From Bacillota bacterium (GTDB lineage: Bacteria > Bacillota > Clostridia > Acetivibrionales > DSM-1351): 10,053 nucleotides of DNA. Both the position numbers and the translations under genes were made by a program. The notes beneath the pieces were generated by a model. The model was not told where the DNA came from. It saw nothing but the letters and a program-made list of their open reading frames with translations, and did not search any database. Below, piece by piece: positions 1 through 6,603 of this stretch (its first letter is position 1; each line of letters begins with the position of its first letter). The DNA lies in the NCBI GenBank assembly GCA_023412275.1, contig JAEYNY010000042.1:1-10053 (forward strand), given 5' to 3'.

Positions 1-259
1 GCCGAATACTTTTGATGATGCACAAGATATTTGCGATCACTTAAAGAGCAAAAAACCTGTAGTTATAAATCTTGAAGGTATTGAAAAACAGGATGCTCAG
101 AGAATAATAGATTTTCTAAGCGGTTCAGTATATGCACTTGACGGAAGTATTCAAAAAGTTTCCTGTGATATTTTTGTTATAGCTCCAAATAATGTAGATG
201 TTAGTGGCGATTTAAAGGATGAACTAAGAAACAAAACCGTTTTTCCATGGGCTAAATAG
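1..259 (+). CDS. sepF: Cell division protein SepF (3' part, truncated by window edge)
   Basis: The frame starting at base 2 is open to a TAG at 257-259 and encodes the last 85 residues of SepF. It begins PNTFDDAQDICDHLKSKKPV, followed by the family hallmarks VVINLEGIE, QRIIDFLSGSVYALDGSIQK and DIFVIAPNNVDV. Together these form the conserved C-terminal alpha/beta SepF domain, and the protein ends VFPWAK. In the family, this domain polymerises and binds the FtsZ C-terminal tail, while an N-terminal amphipathic helix (outside this window) tethers the complex to the membrane. yggT follows 31 bases later, as in the standard Firmicute order sepF-yggT-ylmH-divIVA. The start lies upstream of the window. 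Family assignment is very secure. Confidence 0.95.
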   Translation, partial: PNTFDDAQDICDHLKSKKPVVINLEGIEKQDAQRIIDFLSGSVYALDGSIQKVSCDIFVIAPNNVDVSGDLKDELRNKTVFPWAK

Positions 260-275
260 TTTTGTCTCTTACATT

Positions 276-282
276 GGAGGAG
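276..282 (+). promoter_or_regulatory. Shine-Dalgarno of yggT
   Basis: GGAGGAG lies about 8-10 bases before the ATG at 291 and is a strong ribosome binding site. It supports that start and independent initiation after the sepF stop at 259. Confidence 0.8.
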
Positions 283-290
283 TAATTTAA

Positions 291-581
291 ATGTATTCAG
301 TTTATAGAGCTATAAATGGTGTATTGTTTGCCTTTGAGATGGTTTTGGTAGCCAGAGCAGTTCTCTCATGGTTTCCGATATCAAGGAATAACAAATTAAT
401 AGATTTGCTTCATGCTATTACCGAACCGGTACTTTCACCTATACGTAATATGCTTAGCAGATCAAGTATATTTAATAATTCCATGCTATCTATGATGGAT
501 TTTTCTCCAATTGTTGCATTTCTGCTTATTGAAGTTATTAGAAATGTGGTTTTCAGTATATTTAGAATGTTTGTATATTAG
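291..581 (+). CDS. yggT: YggT family integral membrane protein
   Basis: This is a 96-residue membrane protein. A first hydrophobic segment at about residues 7-27 leads into ARAVLSWFPI. The family motif TEPVLSPIRNML is at about 44-55. DFSPIVAFLLIEVIRN (about 70-85) opens the second membrane segment, which runs to about 92. These conserved stretches (the R..LSWFP, TEP..PIR and DFSP.VAF blocks) identify the YggT/YlmG family. Its members sit beside sepF in Firmicutes and have been linked to division-site or envelope functions and, in plastids, to nucleoid distribution. The biochemical role is not settled. The ATG is chosen because of the GGAGG upstream and because the length is normal for the family. 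The stop (579-581) lies 6 bases before ylmH, implying coupled translation. Confidence 0.92.
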   Translation: MYSVYRAINGVLFAFEMVLVARAVLSWFPISRNNKLIDLLHAITEPVLSPIRNMLSRSSIFNNSMLSMMDFSPIVAFLLIEVIRNVVFSIFRMFVY

Positions 582-587
582 GAATTT

Positions 588-1370
588 ATGGATAAAAACG
601 AATTATTAAAGATGGTTTCAAAAGTAGAGGATAGGGTGCTTGTTTCACGTATGTTGGACAAGGTTGAACAGTGCCGTTATTCCTCTTTTGCATATTCGGA
701 TTTTCTTTCTCCTTATGAAGCTTCTATTACTAAAAAGGTTTTGGATAAGGTTAAAGATGTTTTCTATAAATTAACAGGCGGTTACGAAGGAGCAGAACGT
801 GCTATAACTGTAATAAGCAGTGATTTTATTGAGGAAGATATTCCTTATAACAATCCTATAAGCTTATTGAGAATAACACCTGTTATTGAAAATAAGCTTT
901 CCCATAGGGATTATCTTGGATCATTACTTGGATTAGGAATCAAGAGAGAAAAAATGGGAGATATACTTGTAAATGAAACATTCGCTGATGTTTTTGTAAT
1001 AGATAAAATTGCGGAATATATATTATACAATTTGGACAAAATTGGTAATGTAAAAGTGCAATGTGAATTGTGTGATATATATCAATTTACGCCACCCCAA
1101 AAGAAGGAGCGGAGCATAAATACCACTGTAGCTTCTCTTCGTGCCGATTCCGTTGCATCCAGCGGATTTGGTTTGTCCAGAACCAAGGTAATGGAATATT
1201 TTAAAGCACAAAGAGTTAACGTAAACTGGGAATTGGTTCAAAGCCCTTCCAAAATGTTGAATGAGGGAGACGTAATATCAATACGGGGAATGGGAAGAAT
1301 TGTTCTGGAAAAGGTTTTGGGAAACACCAGAAAGGACAGAATAAGCATTGTTATAAAACGTTTCGAATAA
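588..1370 (+). CDS. ylmH: YlmH-type S4-domain RNA-binding protein
   Basis: This 260-residue protein matches the full YlmH architecture. An N-terminal region carries FLSPYE (about 39-44) and GGYEGAERA (about 64-72). A middle RNA-binding-type domain has the near-invariant SLLGLGIKREKMGDILV (112-128). A C-terminal S4 domain (about 182-250) has RADSVASSGFGLSRTK, then NEGDVISIRGMGRI. In Bacillus subtilis, YlmH binds the ribosome/tRNA interface and has been implicated in ribosome-associated quality control. Its cluster with division genes is conserved, but why is unknown. The gene starts 6 bases after yggT. Only a weak AGGAA overlapping the yggT stop precedes the ATG, so translational coupling is likely. 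Length and domains are complete. Confidence 0.93.
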   Translation: MDKNELLKMVSKVEDRVLVSRMLDKVEQCRYSSFAYSDFLSPYEASITKKVLDKVKDVFYKLTGGYEGAERAITVISSDFIEEDIPYNNPISLLRITPVIENKLSHRDYLGSLLGLGIKREKMGDILVNETFADVFVIDKIAEYILYNLDKIGNVKVQCELCDIYQFTPPQKKERSINTTVASLRADSVASSGFGLSRTKVMEYFKAQRVNVNWELVQSPSKMLNEGDVISIRGMGRIVLEKVLGNTRKDRISIVIKRFE

Positions 1371-1399
1371 TATGATGTCTCAAGAAAGGATGACCGTTT

Positions 1400-1861
1400 A
1401 TGAATTATACGCCGAATGATCTTGATAATATAAAATTTAAGAAAAATTTTATGGGATATAATGAAGATCAGGTTAACGAAGTATTGGACAGTGTAATACA
1501 GGATTATGAGCTTTACATAAAAGAAAATATAGAGCTTAAAGATAGGATTTCAGTGTTAAATGAAGGTATTCAACACTATAAAAATATTGAGGAATCCCTT
1601 CAAAATACTCTGATAGTAGCACAGCAGACCGGTGAGGAAATTAAGAAAAATTCCTATGAAAAGGCAGAAAATATTATCAAAGAGGCGGAATTAAAGGCAC
1701 AAAGGATAATAAATGATGCTAATCAGGAAGTTATCAAGATTCGTTTTGAATATGAAGAAATGAAGAAAAGACTCCACCTTTTTAAAACAAAGTCGGAAAC
1801 GCTTTTACTGTCCCAGCTTGAACTGTTAAAACAATTATTTAATACCGATGATGATGAATAA
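1400..1861 (+). CDS. divIVA: DivIVA cell-division/polarity scaffold
   Basis: This is a 153-residue, mostly coiled-coil protein. The N-terminus TPNDLDNIKFKKNFMGYNED and the following QVNEVLDSVIQDYE match the DivIVA lipid-binding domain. The central motif NIEESLQNTLIVAQQTGEEI (about 60-79) and the long heptad-rich helix that follows (about 80-145) match the tetramerising coiled coil. DivIVA binds negatively curved membrane at septa and poles and recruits Min or other partners. At the membrane-binding tip, Phe17 is kept, but the residue equivalent to B. subtilis Arg18 is Met. AAAGGATGA at 1385-1392 is the Shine-Dalgarno, 29 bases after the ylmH stop. This is the last gene of the sepF-divIVA unit, and a terminator follows at 1888-1928. 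Confidence 0.95.
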   Translation: MNYTPNDLDNIKFKKNFMGYNEDQVNEVLDSVIQDYELYIKENIELKDRISVLNEGIQHYKNIEESLQNTLIVAQQTGEEIKKNSYEKAENIIKEAELKAQRIINDANQEVIKIRFEYEEMKKRLHLFKTKSETLLLSQLELLKQLFNTDDDE

Positions 1862-1887
1862 GTAAGACAAAAGGTAAAACTTTAAAG

Positions 1888-1928
1888 CCCTTAGAAACAA
1901 GGCTAATAGACTTGTTTCCAAGGGTTTT
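1888..1928 (+). terminator. Rho-independent terminator after divIVA
   Basis: The left arm (1888-1901) and right arm (1911-1924) pair over 14 positions with a single internal mismatch (CCCTT-A-GAAACAAG against CTTGTTTC-C-AAGGG). They enclose a 9-base loop and are followed by TTTT and a T-rich tail. This separates the sepF-divIVA unit from the translocase gene. Confidence 0.85.
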
Positions 1929-1950
1929 GTGTGTTAATGGAATAATAATA

Positions 1951-1981
1951 GAAAATATGATATAATTACAATCATATTTTC
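1951..1981. repeat. Perfect 11-bp inverted repeat overlapping the ftsK promoter
   Basis: GAAAATATGAT (1951-1961) and ATCATATTTTC (1971-1981) are exact reverse complements separated by 9 bases. The left arm contains the TG of the extended -10 and the first base of the -10. The spacer holds the rest of the -10. The right arm covers the expected transcription start near 1973. The left arm would not be transcribed, so a DNA-level operator is more likely than an RNA hairpin. No regulator can be named. Confidence 0.55.
1958..1966 (+). promoter_or_regulatory. Extended -10 promoter for the ftsK/spoIIIE gene
   Basis: TGATATAAT is a perfect extended -10 element (TG-N-TATAAT), placed between the divIVA terminator and the translocase gene. 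No good -35 is seen 17 bases upstream, which fits an extended -10 promoter. The predicted leader is about 50 nt. Confidence 0.6.
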
Positions 1982-2011
1982 AAGTACAATCAATCATTTA
2001 ACAATAACTGT

Positions 2012-2017
2012 GGGGTG
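2012..2017 (+). promoter_or_regulatory. Shine-Dalgarno that decides the ftsK start (TTG at 2025)
   Basis: GGGGTG pairs with the 16S anti-Shine-Dalgarno with one G-U wobble and lies 7 bases before an in-frame TTG at 2025. The in-frame GTG at 2010 overlaps this site and has no purine-rich site of its own, so TTG is preferred. Confidence 0.55.
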
Positions 2018-2024
2018 TTATTTT

Positions 2025-4547
2025 TTGCAGGTCAAAAAAGTAAAGAAGAAGAAAAAATATAAACGAGTTGAAAGCGGTTTTTCAAAATATAAAAATGAAA
2101 TTTTAGGCCTTATTTTATTTGCTTTCGGAATACTGGCTTTTTTCAGTTTTATATTTACAAAATCCATGGGTGTTTTCGGAAAAGGCATAACGAATGTTAT
2201 GCTTGGTTTTCTGGGGATAGCGGCATATGTGGTTCCCATTGTTCTCATAGTATACGGTGTTGCTATGATTTTTAAAATGGATAGTCACAATTTCAGACGC
2301 CGCTTAATATATTTTGGTATACTTTTGGTATTGCTATCTGCATTTATTCAAGTATCGGTATTTGATTACGATGAATATTCAGGCAGAGGTTTATTTTACA
2401 GTATTTCAAAATTTTATGGAGACGGTAAAGTATTGTCCGGGGGAGGTATACTCGGAGGACTTTTGAGTCTGCCGTTTTTAATGACATTTCAGGTTTTAGG
2501 AACTGTCATAATTCTTACAACAATATCAATTATTGATATAATCTTGCTTACTAATGTATCAATGGCGGCTTTTCTTAAAAATGTTTCGCTATACTTCTCT
2601 AATAAAATGAAATCAGCTAATGAAAACAGAAAGATAAAGAAGCAAGAGAGAATGGAAGCTCAGGAAGAGCCTGAAAATGACACGGAAGTTACTGAAAATA
2701 ATGAAGAAAAACCTAAGAAAAAACAAAAAATAATTAACTTTAGAATAGAACGTGAGAACAGAGGAAAATCAGCTAACAAGCAAGAACAAGAGCTTGAAAA
2801 TCAAGAAACAGAGGTTGAGGTTGAAGCTGTTGGGGAAGAGACGGAAGAATTCACTGTCAGCCTTACAGGGTTTAACGATGTTGCAGATGAGCTTGTTATA
2901 TCTGACATAAAGGATGCAGGATTGTGTCCTGAAACCGATTCTTTTGATGATTTGGAGAATCAGCATATCCCTGATGAAAATACAGAGAGTCAAATAAGTC
3001 AGCCTTCGGAAACAGAAATAGTTGCAGACGATGAAAGTAATCAGGAGGAGCTGGTTATACCTCAGACAGAGATACAGAAACCTATGATTTATAATTATCC
3101 TTCAACGGATTTACTGGATTCCAGTAAGGACGATCTTAATGTTAAGGCATTAAAAAATGTTGCACTTGAAGGTGCCAAGAAGTTAGAGGATACTTTAAAG
3201 AGCTTTGGAGTTGATGCACGTGTTATTAATATTAGCCGTGGGCCTGCTGTAACCAGATATGAAATACAGCCAAGTCCCGGAGTAAAAGTTAGCAAAATTG
3301 TAAATTTGTCTGATGATATAGCCCTTAACCTTGCCGCGGCAGGTGTAAGAATTGAGGCTCCGATTCCTGGGAAAGCCGCTGTGGGAATAGAAGTTCCAAA
3401 CAAGGAAATGTCAGCAGTGCTTTTAAAGGATATAATTGAATCAAGAGAGTTTTCAAATCATTCCTCAAAACTTGCTTTTTCCGTGGGAAAAGACATTTCA
3501 GGGGAAACAGTTGTTGCAGATATAGGTAAAATGCCTCATTTGCTAGTTGCAGGGGCTACGGGTTCAGGAAAAAGTGTATGTATCAATAGCTTGATAATGA
3601 GTATTTTATTTAAGGCATCACCGGAAGAAGTTAAGCTTCTGATGGTTGACCCAAAAGTAGTTGAGCTTGGAATATATAACGGTATTCCTCATTTGCTGAT
3701 ACCAGTAGTTACAGACCCAAAGAAGGCTGCCGGAGCCCTTAACTGGGCCGTGCAGGAAATGGTAAACAGGTACAAGTTGTTTGCTGACAAGGGAGTAAGG
3801 GATTTAAAGGGATACAATGCAATGTTAAAGGCAAATAACGAGCAGGGCATATTGCCTCATGTTGTAATTATAGTAGACGAACTTGCGGACCTTATGATGG
3901 TTGCTCCTAATGATGTTGAGGATGCAATATGCCGTCTGGCGCAGATGGCAAGAGCTGCCGGAATGCACTTGGTAATTGCAACTCAAAGGCCGTCTGTAGA
4001 CGTAATTACCGGTGTTATAAAGGCCAATATTCCTTCAAGAATTTCTTTTGCCGTATCTTCACAGGTGGACTCAAGGACAATACTTGACATGAGCGGGGCA
4101 GAAAAACTTCTTGGAAAGGGAGACATGTTGTTTTATCCTGTTGGAGAGCCAAAGCCTTTGAGAGTAAAGGGATCATTTGTATCTGATACAGAAGTTGAAA
4201 GAGTAGTAGAATTTATTAAAACACAGGGTTACACCTCATATGATGAAGATATAATTGAAAAAATAAATGACCAGGCTACGGGAAAAGACGATAACCCGGG
4301 AGATAACGATGAACTTTTGAATCAGGCTATAGAGATGGTTGTTGAAGCTGGACAGGCATCGGTTTCACTAGTTCAGCGAAAGTTCAAAGTAGGTTATTCA
4401 AGAGCCGCAAGAATAATAGACCAAATGGAAGCACGAAATATAGTTGGTAGGTTTGAGGGTAGTAAACCCAGACAGGTGTTAATTTCGAAACAGCAGTGGA
4501 TGGAAATGCAAATGAACCAGAGTGACAGGCAAAAGGCAAACCAGTAA
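2025..4547 (+). CDS. ftsK: DNA translocase FtsK/SpoIIIE
   Basis: This is an 840-residue septal DNA pump that moves chromosome ends through the closing septum, at division and in spore formers at the polar septum. A basic N-terminus is followed by about four membrane segments (roughly 24-45, 58-83, 94-113 and 140-178). A long acidic, low-complexity linker runs to about 350. The motor domain has Walker A GATGSGKS (510-517) and Walker B VVIIVDELADL (Asp618, Glu619), with NIPSRISFAVSSQVDSRTIL beyond it. The C-terminal winged-helix gamma domain (about 762-825) contains RKFKVGYSRAARIIDQMEAR, which in the family reads polar DNA sequences and XerCD/SRS sites. The TTG start is chosen from Shine-Dalgarno spacing. 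A GTG at 2010 would add five residues. Whether it acts as FtsK, SpoIIIE or both cannot be told from sequence. Confidence 0.95.
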   Translation: MQVKKVKKKKKYKRVESGFSKYKNEILGLILFAFGILAFFSFIFTKSMGVFGKGITNVMLGFLGIAAYVVPIVLIVYGVAMIFKMDSHNFRRRLIYFGILLVLLSAFIQVSVFDYDEYSGRGLFYSISKFYGDGKVLSGGGILGGLLSLPFLMTFQVLGTVIILTTISIIDIILLTNVSMAAFLKNVSLYFSNKMKSANENRKIKKQERMEAQEEPENDTEVTENNEEKPKKKQKIINFRIERENRGKSANKQEQELENQETEVEVEAVGEETEEFTVSLTGFNDVADELVISDIKDAGLCPETDSFDDLENQHIPDENTESQISQPSETEIVADDESNQEELVIPQTEIQKPMIYNYPSTDLLDSSKDDLNVKALKNVALEGAKKLEDTLKSFGVDARVINISRGPAVTRYEIQPSPGVKVSKIVNLSDDIALNLAAAGVRIEAPIPGKAAVGIEVPNKEMSAVLLKDIIESREFSNHSSKLAFSVGKDISGETVVADIGKMPHLLVAGATGSGKSVCINSLIMSILFKASPEEVKLLMVDPKVVELGIYNGIPHLLIPVVTDPKKAAGALNWAVQEMVNRYKLFADKGVRDLKGYNAMLKANNEQGILPHVVIIVDELADLMMVAPNDVEDAICRLAQMARAAGMHLVIATQRPSVDVITGVIKANIPSRISFAVSSQVDSRTILDMSGAEKLLGKGDMLFYPVGEPKPLRVKGSFVSDTEVERVVEFIKTQGYTSYDEDIIEKINDQATGKDDNPGDNDELLNQAIEMVVEAGQASVSLVQRKFKVGYSRAARIIDQMEARNIVGRFEGSKPRQVLISKQQWMEMQMNQSDRQKANQ

Positions 4548-4576
4548 TATTACATATAATTTAATATAATTTTTTG

Positions 4577-4617
4577 AAAAATGTATGAATTGCTTAAACG
4601 CATTCATACATTTTTTT
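4577..4617 (+). terminator. Strong, near-symmetric rho-independent terminator after ftsK
   Basis: AAAAATGTATGAAT (4577-4590) is perfectly complementary to 4602-4615, making a 14-bp stem with an 11-base loop. The A-run on the left and the seven Ts at 4611-4617 would support termination in either direction, though no opposing gene is visible. It closes the ftsK transcript. Confidence 0.88.
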
Positions 4618-4649
4618 GTAAATTAATTATTTCCCTTAAGGTATAAATA

Positions 4650-4716
4650 TGTAAATTTTCTCATAACTATTTTATAAATACACACTTAATAGTGGACTAG
4701 CTAAAGAAAATTTATA
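4650..4716. repeat. Nested inverted repeats upstream of the TPR gene
   Basis: The outer arms 4650-4661 and 4705-4716 pair over 12 positions (11 Watson-Crick plus one G-T). Inside them, ACTATT (4666-4671) pairs with AATAGT (4688-4693). The structure ends six bases before the Shine-Dalgarno region (4723-4730). It could be a leader hairpin or a pair of operator half-sites. No T-run follows, so it is not a terminator. Chance occurrence in AT-rich DNA is possible. Confidence 0.4.
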
Positions 4717-4724
4717 AAATACGT

Positions 4725-4730
4725 GGGGGT
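4725..4730 (+). promoter_or_regulatory. Shine-Dalgarno of the TPR gene
   Basis: GGGGGT lies six bases before the ATG at 4737, supporting that start. AT-rich -10-like hexamers (4642-4647, 4673-4678) lie upstream, but none has a convincing -35 at the right distance, so the promoter is not assigned. Confidence 0.6.
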
Positions 4731-4736
4731 ACAAAA

Positions 4737-6500
4737 ATGTTTATATTAACTACATTCAATGCTTGTTTAATGGTTTTACTTCTTTCATATGTATTTTACA
4801 GACTATTAAAAACAAAAAAGGCTGTAACACTTCTTTCTTTCACAATTCAGCTTTCTGCTTTGACAATAGTAATTCTATCTCTTGTAAATGATGTAAAAAT
4901 CAGTAATAGTATAGAACTTTTTTATATTGTATTTGGGATATTAATACCATCATCTTTTATTATAAGGGATTATAGGTTAACAATAAAAAGTCTCACAACT
5001 ACAGAAAGAAATCAGGATTATTTAACAGTTGAAAATAAAACATTACCTCATACTGAAAATAGTTTGCCGGAATATTCTTCCGTCAGTACTCCGGAGATAT
5101 GCCAAAGGATAATGGATGTATTGGAAAATGAAGATTTCGTTGATGACACTATTGCTGAATTAACTTTACTAAAAGATGATTTATTTTTGGGAATTAAAAA
5201 GAAGCTAATTAAAGCAGAGAACGGATACAGTCAGGGAAATTTTGATTTTGCATACGAAATATATAAAGGTATGCTGGACATTACACAAACTCCGGGGAAT
5301 TTGTTTTTTAACTATGGAAATGTATGTTTCAAAAAAGGAATGTTTAAAGAAGCAATCTCTTGCTATAGAAAAGTACTGGAGTTGAATGAGCAATTCGAAA
5401 AAAAGCATCTCGTTTATGTAAATCTAGGTATAACATACTTCAATATGGAAAAAACGGAACTTGCATTGGAAAATTTCTTTAAGGCTCTGGAAATAAATCC
5501 TGAGTGTCTGACTGCAAAGGAAGGTATTGGCAGGATTTACACAACGACCGGACGACAAGCAGATGCGGTCATGTACTATGAAGATTTGCTCAAAAATGAT
5601 GATAGCAATTATGAACTTTCATTATCACTGGGAAAACTTTTAGTTGAACTGGGAAATATAGATGAGGCAAAACTACGTTTAGAAACATGTATTAAGAACA
5701 ATCCCCAGAAGGCAGATGCATATATCCTCCTTGGAAAGTTATTTATGTCAGTAAGACAGTATTCCGAAGCTATTAAGGTTTTTAAAACATATATTACAAT
5801 TAATGATGTTGATTATATAGGACATTATAACCTTGCAGAATGTTATTTTCAAAATAAGGAGTACAAAAATGCAATTACTGAATATATGCAGACCATAACA
5901 CATAACCAGAAAAGTCACGAAAGTTTGTATAAGCTGGGTTTAATCTATGATGAGACTGATGAAACAGAAAAAGCAATAGATTGTTACAGGGCTGCGATTC
6001 AGATAAAATCTGATTTTATAGATGCGTATAACAACCTTGGAATTGTGTTTGCGAAAAGTCAAAGGCATGTTGAATCTCTTGCCGCATATACTGCGGGAAT
6101 AAAGCTAAATCCTGACAATTTCAAACTTTATTTTAACATGGGCGTTGTATTGTTTGAGCTAAAACGGTATGAGGACTCTGCAGATGCTTTTACCAGAGCT
6201 GTTGAGTTGAATCCGGAGGACAAGGATGTTTATTACTATCTGGGTGCTTCATTAACGGAATTAAAGCAGTATGATGAAGCAATCAAGGTATATGGAAAAG
6301 CTCTGGATGACAGAATGCAGGAGGGCGAATTGTACTATAATATAGCAGCTGTATATGCGTTAATGAAAAAGCAAGATATTGCATTAGATAATTTAAAGAA
6401 GGCAGTAAGCAAGGATTCAGACATAAAACGGGAAATTACCAGAAACAGTGTTTTTGATTACATGAGAACAAATTCAGATTTTATAGAACTGGTTTCGTAA
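4737..6500 (+). CDS. Membrane-anchored tetratricopeptide repeat protein, function unknown
   Basis: This 587-residue protein has three predicted N-terminal membrane segments (about 4-24, 28-51 and 59-77). A polar linker runs to about 150, followed by about 12 tandem TPRs to about 564. Typical repeat cores are YGNVCFKKGMFKEAISCYRK, YNNLGIVFAKSQRHVESLAA and YLGASLTELKQYDEAIKVYG. The C-terminus has a TPR-capping helix with FDYMRTNSDFIEL. Basic residues after TM1 (KTKK) and TM3 (RDYR) place the repeats in the cytoplasm by the positive-inside rule. TPR arrays are protein-binding scaffolds, and no catalytic motif is visible. The gene stands between the ftsK terminator and ygiQ and appears to have its own leader. 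A role at the membrane is likely, but the partner cannot be named. It is not a recognised named family. Confidence 0.88.
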   Translation: MFILTTFNACLMVLLLSYVFYRLLKTKKAVTLLSFTIQLSALTIVILSLVNDVKISNSIELFYIVFGILIPSSFIIRDYRLTIKSLTTTERNQDYLTVENKTLPHTENSLPEYSSVSTPEICQRIMDVLENEDFVDDTIAELTLLKDDLFLGIKKKLIKAENGYSQGNFDFAYEIYKGMLDITQTPGNLFFNYGNVCFKKGMFKEAISCYRKVLELNEQFEKKHLVYVNLGITYFNMEKTELALENFFKALEINPECLTAKEGIGRIYTTTGRQADAVMYYEDLLKNDDSNYELSLSLGKLLVELGNIDEAKLRLETCIKNNPQKADAYILLGKLFMSVRQYSEAIKVFKTYITINDVDYIGHYNLAECYFQNKEYKNAITEYMQTITHNQKSHESLYKLGLIYDETDETEKAIDCYRAAIQIKSDFIDAYNNLGIVFAKSQRHVESLAAYTAGIKLNPDNFKLYFNMGVVLFELKRYEDSADAFTRAVELNPEDKDVYYYLGASLTELKQYDEAIKVYGKALDDRMQEGELYYNIAAVYALMKKQDIALDNLKKAVSKDSDIKREITRNSVFDYMRTNSDFIELVS

Positions 6501-6515
6501 TTATTGTTTACTATA

Positions 6516-6565
6516 ACCTTATTTGTGTTAAAATAACATAGAAAATATCAAATAACAAATAAGGT
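6516..6565. repeat. 11-bp inverted repeat in the TPR-ygiQ intergenic region
   Basis: ACCTTATTTGT (6516-6526) and ACAAATAAGGT (6555-6565) are perfect reverse complements with a 28-base spacer. The spacer holds a smaller palindrome, TGTTA-AAA-TAACA (6526-6538). No T-run follows, so this is probably not a terminator. It could be a pair of operator half-sites or an mRNA leader stem. The region contains -10-like TAAAAT (6529-6534), but no well-spaced -35. Confidence 0.45.
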
Positions 6566-6566
6566 G

Positions 6567-6592
6567 GTACTGACATATAAAAACGTTAGTAC
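6567..6592 (+). promoter_or_regulatory. Stem-loop just upstream of the ygiQ ribosome binding site
   Basis: GTACTGAC (6567-6574) pairs with GTTAGTAC (6585-6592) over 8 bp with one G-U, around a 10-base loop. It ends directly before the Shine-Dalgarno AAGGTG (6593-6598). It might influence translation start, but no known riboswitch class is recognised. Confidence 0.35.
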
Positions 6593-6598
6593 AAGGTG
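6593..6598 (+). promoter_or_regulatory. Shine-Dalgarno of ygiQ
   Basis: AAGGTG stands five bases before the ATG at 6604. It fixes the start of the radical SAM gene. Confidence 0.65.
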
Positions 6599-6603
6599 AA
6601 TAA

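Noticed and set aside
2640..3070. Glutamate-rich stretch in the translocase, considered as a possible insertion or separate domain.
   Set aside because: FtsK/SpoIIIE proteins normally have a variable, charged linker between the membrane and motor domains, and there are no repeats or frame changes here.
4616..4647. TTGTAA with TATAAA as a promoter for the TPR gene.
   Set aside because: The spacer is 20 bases and the -35 is weak, with the -35 overlapping the terminator T-run, so I do not call it.
6561..6574. AAGGTGGTACTGAC resembles the T-box antiterminator core (AGGGTGGNACCGCG).
   Set aside because: The CCGCG part is missing, there is no room for a stem I with specifier loop because the TPR gene ends at 6500, and no terminator follows. 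The resemblance is partial and probably chance.
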